This document shows positions 9,781 to 19,548 of a DNA stretch of 31,589 bases, one piece after another (position 1 is the stretch's first letter; the number at the start of each line of letters is the position of its first letter). Source of the DNA: Chara braunii (taxonomy: Eukaryota > Streptophyta > Charophyceae > Charales > Characeae); the NCBI GenBank assembly GCA_003427395.1, contig BFEA01000905.1:302792-334380 (forward strand), read 5' to 3'. Made by a program: the position numbers and the translations under genes. The notes beneath the pieces were generated by a model that saw nothing but the letters and a program-made list of their open reading frames with translations, was not told the origin of the DNA and did no database searches.

Positions 9781-10670
9781 CATGAAAAATTTTCGTGTCC
9801 GGAACCAAGGTTGTTGAGCCCTGGCCTTGGGGCCCCGGCGGGGTTCCCAGGGGCCGGGGGTCGGCACCCCTGGCCCTGACAAAAAAAGTTGAAAAAAAAA
9901 AAAATCATAAAAATAAAAAATAAAAAAATACAGGGGGGTGCGCAGCCGCAGCCTGCACCCCTTGGGCCAAACTGCAATATTGTAGTTTTGGCCTGACCTC
10001 GGCCCCCCCCCAGGGCTACACCCCACCCTCGTGAGCCCGGGGTAGTGCGGGCGCGGGGCCGGGGGCGGGGCCCAGCGGGGTGCGGGGCCAGGGTTGGCTG
10101 GCAGCGGGGGCGGGAGTGTGGGGTCGGGNNNNNNNNNNNNNNNNNNNNNNNNNNNNNNNNNNNNNNNNNNNNNNNNNNNNNNNNNNNNNNNNNNNNNNNN
10201 NNNNNNNNNNNNNNNNNNNNNNNNNNNNNNNNNNNNNNNNNNNNNNNNNNNNNNNNNNNNNNNNNNNNNNNNNNNNNNNNNNNNNNNNNNNNNNNNNNNN
10301 NNNNNNNNNNNNNNNNNNNNNNNNNNNNNNNNNNNNNNNNNNNNNNNNNNNNNNNNNNNNNNNNNNNNNNNNNNNNNNNNNNNNNNNNNNNNNNNNNNNN
10401 NNNNNNNNNNNNNNNNNNNNNNNNNNNNNNNNNNNNNNNNNNNNNNNNNNNNNNNNNNNNNNNNNNNNNNNNNNNNNNNNNNNNNNNNNNNNNNNNNNNN
10501 NNNNNNNNNNNNNNNNNNNNNNNNNNNNNNNNNNNNNNNNNNNNNNNNNNNNNNNNNNNNNNNNNNNNNNTCCGGTGGTCAAACCCCTACCCCGGCTTTG
10601 CCCCCAGGGGCCCCCGCCTGACAACCCTGTCCGGAACGAACCTGGGTCAGCAAACAGCTTTGAGCTTTGA
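9781..10670. repeat. GC-rich islands and A-runs inserted in the leader, with a 442-base gap
   Basis: Shortly after the primer site the sequence turns into GGCC/GGGG-rich islands (9820-9890 and 9936-10128), separated by an A-rich run (9887-9932), then N at 10129-10570, then a GC-rich end (10571-10640) with the phrase GACAACCCTGT. That phrase and the island plus homopolymer layout match the repeats at 955-2330 and 20560-21200. Frames crossing the Ns are not genes. The gap probably reflects assembly failure in the GC-rich repeat. Confidence 0.55.
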
Positions 10671-10888
10671 TTAGGTTTTGAGAACTGTTGACAATTTCTA
10701 AAATTTCAGACTGGCGTTATTATTTCGATTGAGATGCAGCTCTCTTGAAAATCCCAGTTGCTAACTGAGTCTCATCTCTTCATGTGTGAGGTACCACACT
10801 TGACTGAAGGAGGAGACTGATATAATTATTGGAGAAGATCGAGCTTGATCTCAGGTACGCCATATGAGCCCTTGACTACTGAAAAGGA
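10671..10888 (+). other. Leader between the GC insertion and the domain cluster
   Basis: No gene is supported. The sequence is ordinary in composition and leads into unit A without a clear start context; the reading frame of unit A is interrupted upstream by TGA codons (for example near 10866 and 10878). Confidence 0.3.
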
Positions 10889-11314
10889 TTGAGAAAGAAG
10901 GGAAACAATCAGATGCGGGAGATGTTGGTCAACGATGCATTGAAAAGGCTCTCTAAACTCACGTCTAAGGAGATACTTCCCTATCAGTATGAGCGTTGTT
11001 GGGTCTATCACTCACATGGTTCAATCATCTGTATAGTGCTGACTCGCTTCTTGGAAGGAAATATCTATGATATTTGTCCCTACGTCAAGAAGGGAGGCTG
11101 CGACGATGGTGAATCCTTTAACTAGTTATGAGAAATTGTTGTTCAGTTCATCTATGATGAAAGAGCAGATCTAATCAAGCGAAAGAAAAAAGTGGAGTGG
11201 GTTCTAATGCCAGTAACATATGAGACTGTTCCGATTTTTCCTATCCATGACAGCTACTGGGATGAAACTAATTGGCTACCAATTATCCGCATGGTACTGA
11301 AATGGGAGAGATGA
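10889..11314 (+). pseudogene. Upstream-of-gag domain, unit A
   Basis: A single frame with stops at TAG 11123-11125 and TGA 11129-11131. It carries ALKRLSKLTSKEILPYQYERC, then CIVLTRFLEGNIYDICPYVKKGG, and later DETNWLPIIRMVLKWE before TGA 11312-11314. This unit is closest to LTR-internal ORF 2. The second internal stop aligns with tryptophan in unit B (ERCWGFAEE) and in the LTR copy (SVWITAV), which suggests TGG to TGA decay. About 140 residues; no membrane segment or known motif. It lies about 1.1 kb past the primer site and 2.1 kb before gag, an unusual place for a coding region in gypsy elements. Confidence 0.5.
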
Positions 11315-11318
11315 ACTG

Positions 11319-11813
11319 GTGGTCATGAGAACTAAAGAGACTTCAGCAAAGGAAATCAGACAGAGGAGGTCGAAATTTGACAGAGGTTCAAGCCCAAGCC
11401 GAGAGAAGGTTGAGTGTCTCCTGAGATCACTGAATACTCTAAGTAAGAGAGAGGTGTTTCCATATAAGGCTGTTAGATATGAGATGGTCGAGAGTGAATG
11501 GGAGCAGTAGCGATTCTGTGTACTGACATTTTACTTCGTAGACCTGGATACGTATGATGTGAGAATTTATGTTCCTAAAGAAAGAAGCACTGATGTAGTG
11601 TATGAGAGATGCTGGGGATTTGCTGAAGAGGTTGTACCGAAAGAGAAAGAGAGGCTAGAGAGGGAAGGTAAATGCTTCATTGGATCTACTCAATTTACTG
11701 TTTTTTAGGGATTTTCAGTTCCTCCCTTACCTGATATTAACTTGTCAAGAGATAATTGATCTACAGTGGTTGAGCTTGCACTGAAAGTGGAAAGAGACCA
11801 AAGAACCAAATGA
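11319..11813 (+). pseudogene. Upstream-of-gag domain, unit B
   Basis: One frame interrupted by TAG 11508-11510, TAG 11706-11708 and TGA 11757-11759. Landmarks in order: LLRSLNTLSKREVFPYKAVR, VLTFYFVDLDTYDVRIYVPK, KEKERLEREG, FSVPPLPDINLSRDN. The third stop falls where units A, C and D have tryptophan (TNWLP, NNWSAM, RDWMPLL). The final TGA overlaps the ATG of unit C (ATGA at 11810). Charged, mostly hydrophilic; function unknown. Confidence 0.55.
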
Positions 11814-12313
11814 GCCAACTCTACGTACCTCCAAGAGAGAAACCCTGGATTAGACTGGTAAGGGGACATGAGAGATTGAGTAAGGCTGAATCAAATAAGT
11901 TGTTAAGTTCCCTTAATTCTATAACGAGGAGAGTCGTGATTCCCTACGAGATTGTGAGATTTGAGGCACTAAAGAATCCAGGACGAGAGCAGGACAGTGT
12001 GTATGTTCTTACCTGTTATTTTATTGATCTTGATGAGTTTGATGTTGGGATTTACGTACCAAGACAAATATTTGAAGAGTGTAGAAAAGGTTCATGATGG
12101 CAACGAGCATCGGATATCGTGCATGATGAGAAAAAAAGGTTAGAACAGGAAGGAGAAAGTTTATCTTGGAGTACTTATATCAAACCTTTCATTGGAATAC
12201 CATCTCCTCCTGTTGAAGGGCTTACCTTTTCAAGGAACAATTGGTCAGCCATGATAGAATTTGTATAGAAGGTGAGGAGGACTCAAGAAGAATACTCTAA
12301 GCAGCAAGGATAA
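11810..12313 (+). pseudogene. Upstream-of-gag domain, unit C
   Basis: Begins MSQLYVPPREKPWIR. It continues LLSSLNSITRRVVIPYEIVRF, VYVLTCYFIDLDEFDVGIYVP, stop TGA 12095-12097, EKKRLEQEGESLSW, IPSPPVEGLTFSRNNW, stop TAG near 12268, and ends at TAA 12311-12313. It is the best preserved unit and defines the domain: an N-terminal LLxSLN..PYE.VR segment, a central VLT.YF.D....V.IYVP segment, a KERLE.EG segment and a C-terminal PP......NNW segment. About 165 residues. No match to a family I know; the fold and role are unknown. Confidence 0.6.
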
Positions 12314-12339
12314 CTACTGTGAGAGGTAGACTTTAGGAG

Positions 12340-12813
12340 GTGACGGGGTATGATAATCCCATTGTGATTCTGAGACATGAGACTTGTGGGAGAGGACATA
12401 TAACGTTTCACATTCCTGTGGTCAAATTCCTGAACTCTGGCTGTCTGGACGTGAGGGTTTACGCCTCAGCCTGTCTAGAGGAGGAGGTTGACGACTTGGA
12501 GCGTCTGAAGGGAGCGTATATTAGTCTCGTGCGAACAAGAGAGTGACTTGAAAAGTTAAAAAGAAAAGTGACATGGGGCGTGGGAGTAAGTCAGTTTGAG
12601 AAACTCTCTGGGTTTTCAATTGCTGACTGGTTTGAGGACAGGAGAGATTGGATGCCTCTGCTGGAGACTATTGCCAAGGTTGGTAGAGCAAGAGAGGAAG
12701 ACTCTAATGTGATGATAAAATCCCTGCTTTTGAGTACCTTTGAGCACAAATTCGAGATCCCTGAATATGTCCATCCTGAGATCTATCTTTCAGCTATCGT
12801 CTATGATGGCTAA
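12340..12813 (+). pseudogene. Upstream-of-gag domain, unit D (divergent)
   Basis: A frame from 12340 with one stop (TGA 12544-12546) and end at 12811-12813. It has VVKFLNSGCLDVRVYASA in the position of the VLT..DVRIYVP segment. A DLERLK segment, then SGFSIADWFEDRRDWMPLLETIAKVGRARE, corresponds to the NNW region of B and C. The N-terminal PYE segment is not evident. More diverged than A-C, or a different subfamily. Confidence 0.45.
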
Positions 12814-12815
12814 CT

Positions 12816-13316
12816 ATGTCCAGCTTGGTTGAACAACTAACGTTTGGGGTTGTGCTGGAAAGAAGAATAGTCAAGATAAAAGGAATTCTTCGGATCTCTG
12901 ATAGAAACCTCTCCCCCTTGGATGAGTGTGGGTTTTTGCAACCTTTCTTCGATCAGATGAGAGATTCTGCCATGAGAGCCGTCACTAACCGAACTGAGAT
13001 CTGCTATTTATTAAAGGTGGTGAAAGTGAAAACCGTTCAGAAAATATCATACCAGTCTTCTAGAGAACGAGTCTCTCTTCCCAGAAGAATCAGCAACGGT
13101 TTGTAAGCAATGCAATTTGACTATGAGATCATAAACTTGACACGATACTTTATGATCCGGGGTACTGCAAAAGGGTATAATAGAAGATTGAGTTGGGATG
13201 GTGAAAGAGAGCTGATTGAAGACTATATTGGAAGACAAAGAAGGATTGCGTTGCCTCTGATCACCACCAGTCTATTATTGCCTACACTCTCTATGTACAG
13301 AATTCTCAAGGGGTAG
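12816..13316 (+). pseudogene. Upstream-of-gag frame E
   Basis: One frame with an in-frame TAA (13104-13106) connects 12816-13106 and 13110-13316. It includes QLTFGVVLERRIVKIKG, TNRTEICYLLKVVK and YEIINLTRYFMIRGTAKGYN. It follows unit D in the same spacing series. Homology to A-D is not convincing by eye, so it may be a more decayed unit or the C-terminal part of the original protein. It is followed by a purine-rich stretch (13317-13436) leading to gag. Confidence 0.35.
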
Positions 13317-13436
13317 AGCAAAAGAGGGAAGAGAGAAACAAACATGTATCTCTTGCAAGAAGAGCAAGAGATTGAAAAATAAGAAAGGGGGGGACAGAAG
13401 TGACAGAGAGAGAGAAGAAAGTATTAGAGAGAGTCT

Positions 13437-14480
13437 ATGGTCAAAATGGCAGGACGAGGGAGACCAAGTTATTCTGCAGGGACTAATGAGGAGGCTCTGG
13501 TAGGTGTTATACGGGAACAGGTAGAGAGAGTTGATACTATAAAAGGAGGATCAGATATCGCAAGAGCAAAGAGGCCAGATGAGAGGATTTCATGCTTTAG
13601 AGGACCTCAAGTAAATGATTTATTGGATGAATACGAGCTATTCGGTCTTAGTTATGGTTGGACAGATAAACAACGGCTTAAGCACCTTCTATCCTATTGT
13701 GACACCGGCTCGAGGTTGGTTGTTCAAGAATTGATGGAAGGGGTCACTACATGGGAGGAGGTCAAGGAAAGAATGAAAAAAGAATTTGAAAAAGACTATG
13801 TTCCAACAACTACCAATGATCTCCTCAACATTAGAAGAGTTATGTATGACACATTTCAATGTTTTTCTTCAGACTTTTATCAGAACGGCCAGAAGGATTC
13901 CATACTTGGACGAGGCTCAAAGATGTCATATTTTCCTGATTAATTTTACTGATAATGAAAGGCAAACAGTTTTTAACCAAACTCAAGACAATCCTCTCGG
14001 ATGTAATGAAATGGTTGCAATTGTCAGAACTCTACCTACGGTTTCTCAGAAGAAATGGTCACTGGATCAGATCAACACTTTGGCTGAAGACTGGGAGACT
14101 TAAAATGGTATGAATAGAGGGAATAATCTGAGTGTTGAAAATATTATTCAACGGGCTATGACCAATTACATGCCTGCCAATTATGCCGCAGACGAGAAAG
14201 GGAAGAAAAAGACAGAAAGTGATGATGAGGATGATGATGATAATGATGATGAAAATTATGGCAAAAGAGGAGATTCTTCAGATCGAGAAAAAATGGAGGG
14301 AATGGTGGAAAAGTTAATAGAAAGAGAAGGAAGTACGACGAGCGACCAAGGAACAATTTTGTCTTCTATTATTGTGGTCAAGGGGGTCACACTACCACTT
14401 ACTGTAAGCCACTGGAAGATGACGTGAAGAGTGGGGTGACAAAGAATGATGCAATGAGTCATGTCTGTGACAGTTCATGA
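13437..14480 (+). pseudogene. gag: Ty3/gypsy gag (capsid and nucleocapsid), frameshifted
   Basis: Begins MVKMAGRGRPSY. The capsid region has CFRGPQVNDLLDEYELFG, WTDKQRLKHLLSYC and a TWEEVKERMKKEFEKDY segment typical of gypsy gag. A frameshift near 13850 moves reading to the frame ending EDWET (TAA 14101-14103), then a lysine- and aspartate-rich linker (about 14200-14280). A second frameshift near 14300-14350 leads to a zinc knuckle at about 14357-14405, reading YYCGQGGHTTTYC: the C-x4-H-x4-C part is intact but the first cysteine position is phenylalanine (TTC). Gag would form the cytoplasmic particle and bind RNA. Decayed and not functional as it stands. Confidence 0.7.
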
Positions 14481-15108
14481 AACAAATTGGATCCAAGGCA
14501 TCCTGGAGGTATGAGACTTCTTGCCCTTAAGCATAATGAAAAAATGAAGAAAAAGAAGAAGAGAAAGGCTAATATGCATGTTCAAGTTTTCATGGGCGAA
14601 CTGCTTAAGGGACTCATACAAGAACCTGATGATTCGTTCGCCATGATTGAGTTGCTTCTACTGTCCCTCACTTTAGAGGAGGACTTGTCTGATGAGATCA
14701 CTCCAAGCGAGTTTCTGTTATGGGAAAATTCTGCTTCTCAGATTTCCTCTGAGTTAGCAGCATTTTCTCCTAGCAAGCCTGCTTGTTCGGCCAACACAAT
14801 GTCATTTGAAGGCGATCTACCACCAGAACTCGTTATGGAACTCAATACAGTGATTTGGGGAAGTGAGGAATGTTCATGCACATTTAACACCTCAAATGAT
14901 AGAGGGAAATAAAAGAAGAAAGACCGAGGAGACTCTGATTGAAATGCTTGATGATCAAGAGTTGGAGCCCTCGTTAAAAAAGGGTGAACAAAGGAAGAAG
15001 AGAAAATTCATACTCAAAAGTGAACTAGAGGATGAAACTGTAATGACTGATGTAATTACTAAGACGTTGGAAGAAACAGAAGTGTCTTTGTCTTTCAAGA
15101 AGCAATGA
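14481..15108 (+). pseudogene. Gag-protease linker region
   Basis: A frame from about 14481 to 14912 (including LDPRHPGGMRLLALKHNEK and a KKKKKRK cluster) overlaps a second frame, 14863-15108, with RRKTEETLIEMLDDQELE and LEETEVSLSFKKQ. The latter joins by a one-base shift (ATGA at 15105) to MTLAPKL at the protease start; in related gypsy polyproteins a T-V-x-L segment of this kind lies just before protease. Hydrophilic and without recognised domains. The 141-residue stretch may be linker or an independent accessory part; I cannot tell. Confidence 0.4.
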
Positions 15109-15895
15109 CACTAGCACCTAAGTTGAGAGAGGAACTGAAGAAACTAATTGAAAAGAAAAGAATGGAAGTTAATTATCTAGGATCAGTCTTTCCTACTCAG
15201 GTCAACAGGACCTTGCCAAGATGTAAGATGAGATTCGCAACCATGGGCTGCAGATATCTAACTATCTATATCAATCAAGTAAAAATCCGAGCCTTAGTTG
15301 ATTCTGATGCGGAATTGATACTTATCTCTCAGAACGCAATGGAAGTCTGTGACCTGAGTATTAATAGGCCCACGAGGCAAACACTAAGCAACATTGCTAG
15401 AGAGCTCTTCGTGGCGGGATTTATTGACAATTTGCCTATCAGAGTTGGGATGATGACAGTCGAGTTACTGGGATTCGTGGTACCAGACCTGGACCATGAC
15501 TGTATTCTGCGCACTCCGTTCTTACACAGAATGGAGGTTGTCCAATTCTTCAGTCATGAAGGGTCGTCCTGGATCATTCTACAAAACTCGGAGACTGCAC
15601 AAAAACAGACCTTCATGGTCTGTACGACTTATTATCACAAGCACAAGATATCAACCAACTCAATTAGAAAGGAAGAGTCTGCTGAGAGGATAACAAAAAT
15701 AACAGGGAAAGACAAACAATAGTTCACAAAGGAAGTCTCAGTTGATATCAATAAGGTTTCAAAGATGATGAAAGCTCTTTGTAAGCTCAAAGACGAAGAT
15801 AGGCAGATTGAGGTCTTTAAGAAGGCTGTCGAGATTGCCAAGGTAAGGAAAATGAAATTAAAATTTGCATCAACTCATCCTTTTTTAGGAAAATA
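15105..15895 (+). pseudogene. pro: Retropepsin-type aspartic protease
   Basis: The frame 15105-15722 has a folded-barrel signature: TIYINQVKIRALVDSDAE followed by LILIS, a family hallmark normally ALVDSGAE. The glycine after Asp-Ser is Asp here, so the D-S-G triad is D-S-D. Later DHDCILRTPFL corresponds to the ILG.PFL region near the C-terminal end. The protease would cut the Gag-Pol polyprotein. After TAG 15720-15722 the same frame continues as a lysine-rich linker to TAG near 15895, then reading must shift to the reverse transcriptase frame. Probably inactive. Confidence 0.7.
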
Positions 15896-15901
15896 GTCAC
15901 T

Positions 15902-16978
15902 ACGTCAAAAATAAAATACAAGCCCAAGGGAGTGAAGAAGAACTCGGTGACAGTCCTAATAGAGAAGGATTTTGACGAGACACTGGAAAAAGAACGGAAA
16001 ATTATTAAAGCATTAAGGGAATCTGCAAAATTTGGGAATAAAGTCATCAAGGAAAGGTTTGACACAATGAAGATATACTCTGATCAATTTATTCTGCCTA
16101 AAGAGAAGGAATATATCTTCAAAGTGTGTCAAGAGTTCTCTGGTGCATTATTCTTTAATGATGAAGAAAGAGGGCGGTTGGATGTGGATATGATTAAGAT
16201 GACAAAAATTTGAACACTTGATCACATCCCATGAAATGACAGGCCAATCAAGTATGCCCTAACAGAAGAGGCAGAAGTAGTAAAGTACCTTGATAAGAAA
16301 ATTGTTTCTAATGTTGTTGAACATGCTGATGGACCTTACGCTCACCACTGGTTTTGTTTTTGAAAACCAGGGGGTGGATTGAGATGGATACAAAATTTTC
16401 AGAAGCTCAACTCAGTAACGGTACGTGATGCAGATAGCCTCCCTAATGTTGATCTCCTTTCTGAATTTTTTGCTGGTCAATGCATTTATTCTTTAATTGA
16501 TTTATATTCTGGCTATGATCAGTTTTCCATTGATCCCACTAGCCGGCCAATGACTGTCATGCACACGCCAAGGAGCCTCATTCAGATGTGTGTGGTGCCT
16601 CAAGGTTGGACTAATGGTGTGGCAGTGGTTCAAAGGGATATGACCAAAGTCATGCAGGACATCTTACCTGAGATAACTAGTCCCTATATTGATGATAATC
16701 CTGTGAAGGGACCTATGGTAAGAGATGAGACTTTGGTTGGGGATGGCGTCAGGAAGTTTGTCTCGGAGCATGCTGAAGGTGTAAAGCTGGTCCTAGAAAG
16801 ACTTCATAAGTATAATCTGACTGCCAGTGGACCAAAATCATTTCTCTTCCAAGCAGAGGTCATCATTTTGGGCTTTCGGTGTTTCTCTAAGGGTAGAAAC
16901 CCTGATCCCAAGAAGATAGACAAAATTTTAAACTGGTCTCTACCTCTCAAGCGGGTGACAGACGTCAGAAGCTTCTAG
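15902..16978 (+). pseudogene. pol: Ty3/gypsy reverse transcriptase
   Basis: A single frame with stops TGA 16211, TGA 16232, TGA 16361 and TAG 16976. Order: a connection segment (EYIFKVCQEFSGALFF), DHIP-stop-NDRPI, WFCF-stop-KPGGGLRWI, NSVTVRDADSLPNVD, IYSLIDLYSGYDQF (first catalytic Asp), VVPQGWTNGVAVVQ, and YIDDNPVKGP at about 16685-16714 (catalytic YIDD intact), then RPDPKKI-like thumb sequence (GRNPDPKKIDKILNW). The position after HIP is Trp in relatives (H-x-P-W), so that TGA is a likely TGG decay. No frameshift is needed across this domain, unlike gag. It copies element RNA into DNA inside the particle. Confidence 0.85.
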
Positions 16979-17760
16979 GGTGTATGTGGGTTCTGAAGGA
17001 TTTTCATTCCTCACTTTGCTACCCTTGCAGAACCTTTAAGGGAAATGGTGAGACAAGGGGCTGACTTATCTTGGACTGAGAAAAGACAGACTGCTGAAGA
17101 AATTTTACAAGAAAAATTAAAAGATAGGGGTGTTGTGTTAGGAGTGTATTCCTATGATGATGAGGAAGGAAGACCCTTCATCATCGAGGCAGATGGGGGA
17201 CCAGTAGCTCTTGGTGATGTACTCATACAGAAAGATGAGAATGGTAGAGAAAGACCCCTGAGGTTTAAGAGCAGGACTCTCAACTCTACAGAAAGAGGCT
17301 ACACCCAGTTCAAGAAAGAGCTACAGTAACTGGTCATTATCCACTGTCTCAGGTGCTTCAGACACTATGTCCTTGAAAGGAGATTCACTTTAAGAACTGA
17401 TGCATTTCCTGTGATTGGTGCAATTAAGAAACACCAATAAGTAGATCCAACAGTAAGCAGATAGATAGTCTTCATTTGAACCTTTGATTTTGTTCTGGAA
17501 AATATTCAAACTGAGAAGAACAGGGTTGATTGCCTAAGTCGAATCGAATGGAGAAAAAATGAAGAAAAAGATATTGACGGAACCATTGAAGAATCTGCCT
17601 ATGTTGATAATTTTCTGGACGAGAAAGATAATGAAGATTATAAAGCACTAAGCTCCTATAAGTGGAGTTTATGGCCTGAAGAAAGAGACAACTAGGAGAA
17701 ATCTCTGATGCCTATGTCTATGAGTCAATTCTTGAAAAAAAAAAAAAAAAACAGAACGAT
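16979..17760 (+). pseudogene. pol: Gypsy RNase H domain and tether
   Basis: Continues in the reverse transcriptase frame. GVCGF-stop-RIFIPHFATLAEPLRE is the usual connection; FIIEADGGPVALGDVLIQ carries the first catalytic Asp, QFKKELQ the Glu, LRTDAFPV the second Asp, and NRVDCLSRIEW the conserved end motif. Stops: TGA 16994, TAA 17327, TAA 17438, TAG 17462, TGA 17477, TAG 17693. Those at 17462 (SR-stop-IVFI) and 17477 (FI-stop-TFDF) sit where relatives have tryptophan. RNase H removes the RNA strand during reverse transcription. An acidic tail and a 17-A run (17738-17754) follow. Confidence 0.75.
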
Positions 17761-18162
17761 TGGTATGCAAAGATCAATGAAGCAGTTGTTGCAGCCCATG
17801 AGACGGGAGAAAACTCTGGTTTAAAAGATGAAGAAGGAGGTGAGAAGAGAGAAGAAAAAATATCATTCATTTTTGAAGAATACGATGAGATCTACCAAGA
17901 GGTTGAGAAGAAAATGGAAAGAGAACAGTTGAAGGAATATTATTACAAAAATTCAAGGAAAAAGTTCAGATTAAAGAGAGGTCACCTCTTCGTGGACGAC
18001 AAGCGAGGATTGCCTCCATTAAGAATAGTCTGTGAGAAAGAAAGAGAACTGGAAATAATTATTGCTCTACACGAGGGGGTTGCTGGTGGCCATAGGGCTG
18101 GCATGACAGACATGATTTACGAGTTCTGTAAATCATGTGTGTTATGTCACAAGGATGGTTGA
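17761..18162 (+). pseudogene. pol: Integrase N-terminal zinc-binding (HHCC) region, internally deleted
   Basis: The frame from about 17764, in which ORF 17914-18162 lies, encodes REQLKEYYYKNSRKKFRLKRGHLFVDD and then IIALHEGVAGGHRAGMTDMIYEFC followed by KSCVLCHKDG. The two His and two Cys of the HHCC finger are present. However, the spacing between the second His and the first Cys is about 10 to 15 residues shorter than the usual gypsy integrase, which normally has an aromatic-rich segment (RYWW.GM-like) there. A deletion between short AGMT/GMT-like repeats would explain it. A frameshift near 18150 joins it to the core domain. Confidence 0.65.
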
Positions 18163-18808
18163 ACCCTTATTTCCTACTATCTTGGTAGAACCAGGCAGCA
18201 GAGTTCATTTGGATCTCATCACCATGCTATTTGGCAAGGGAGGGATGAGGTACATATTGAACATGAGAGATAATTTTTTTGGCTATGCTGATGCAAAGAC
18301 TCTGAGAGGAGAGACAATCGAGCAAGTGGGTGATTGGATAGAGGAAGTCTATCCCAGATATCCCTTCATCAGAGAGTTTGTCTTAAACAGAGGGCATGAA
18401 TTCAGGATCGAGATTGTAAGAAGAACCACTTTCAGATTGGGCATCAGAATTCGATACGTAACTAATCATCCTCAAGCGAATGCACCAGTTCAGAGGGGTC
18501 ACAAGACCTTGAAAGATTCATTGGCTAAGTGGTGTGAAGGAAATCTCAGTAACTGACGAAAAGTATTGAGAGCTGCAGTCTATGCTGACAATATCACAGT
18601 TAAGAGAACAACTAGTTATGCTTCATTCACTCTGTGGTATGACCGATATGTCACTCTACCTATTGAAAGTATAATCAGAACATGGTCAAGTCAAGAGAGT
18701 GACATAGAATATTCTATTTCAAAGCTTCTTCAGATCAGAATGAAACAGATATCAGAGGTTTATCAGGCAGTCATGAATGTTGCGGAGAGAATAGCAATCA
18801 GCAGATAG
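18163..18808 (+). pseudogene. pol: Integrase catalytic core with altered DDE triad
   Basis: The reading frame 18137-18556 continues through TGA 18554-18556 to 18808. First catalytic Asp is in RVHLDLITM (GAT 18212-18214). The second, normally in DNGxEF/DRGHEF, is Asn (LNRGHEF; AAC 18386-18388). The third, normally Glu in NAPVERGH, is Gln (CAG 18491-18493), 35 positions after the second. Thus two of three metal ligands are lost. The stop at 18554 lies before RKVLRAAVYAD, where relatives have Trp. Downstream SYASFTLWYDRYVTLPIE matches the end of the core. The enzyme would insert element DNA in the nucleus; this one cannot be active. Confidence 0.8.
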
Positions 18809-19138
18809 TCAGACCAAGAGAGATGGAACAAGAAGAGATACATAAGGAAAGAAAAACGGAAAGTTGGTGACGTTGTGGTTCTATTCGACAATTCTCTTGA
18901 GACTCAGCGGACTAAACGATTGGAGCCCAGATGGCTAGGTCCCTACAAAATTACAGGTGAAGCAGAAGACAAAGTCTATGAGATATCAGAGATGGATGGC
19001 TCAAGAGTTCATGACATGGTATCGGGGTCAAAACTTCGTAAGTTTATCTTCAGAGGCCCTGACTTAGTCCCTACGATGACCTCAAAGAAAGGAAAGAATT
19101 ATCAACCATCCAGTAAGAGAGCGGCCTCAGAAAATTAA
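18809..19138 (+). pseudogene. pol: Integrase C-terminal GPY/F module
   Basis: In the same frame as the core after TAG 18806-18808: KVGDVVVLFDNSLETQ, then RLEPRWLGPYKITGE (the GPY/F motif) and DGSRVHDMVSGSKLRKF, ending LVPTMTSKKGKNYQ.. and TAA 19136-19138. No chromodomain follows, so the element is not a standard chromovirus. Positively charged tail. This is the last recognisable coding domain of pol. Confidence 0.75.
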
Positions 19139-19548
19139 GAAACGTATAGCGAGACAGAAAGATACAGCAAGACAATAACTTCAACATACTTTGACTACTC
19201 TTACACTGTCAATGCAGTACGTCAATTTTCAATATGTTAGACTTTGACACGAGATACTTGAGAAAGACTTTTCAGATAATCCGTATTCGTTTCTGTATCT
19301 GAATGGTTTTCTTATTTCTGCAAGTAATAAAGTCAATGAGACCAAAGTGTCATTGGTGTGAAGTCACAGTTGACGTACGAGTATTAAATCCCTGAGTGGG
19401 GAACAACTGCAAGGTGCAGCTGCAGTGAGAAAAGTGATGAGAGATTACTCTTCTGAGAATTGATGCAATATCAAGTTTAGAGAACTCGTGGCTGTGGCAC
19501 ATGAAAGAGAAATCAGTATTAATTTCTCGCGACTAAGAGAAGAGTCTG
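19139..19548 (+). other. 3' untranslated tail, first part
   Basis: About 400 bases directly after pol with scattered stops in all frames and no recognisable protein. I see no envelope-like gene here or further downstream. Confidence 0.4.

Noticed and set aside
10016-10674. Open frames across the N gap on both strands
   Set aside because: They consist mostly of unknown residues and GC-rich repeat translation; not evidence for a gene.
15902-19138. TGA read as tryptophan (altered genetic code)
   Set aside because: Many TGA stops sit at Trp positions, but TAG and TAA also interrupt the same frames, frameshifts are present, and TGA ends the LTR frames. Decay explains it better.
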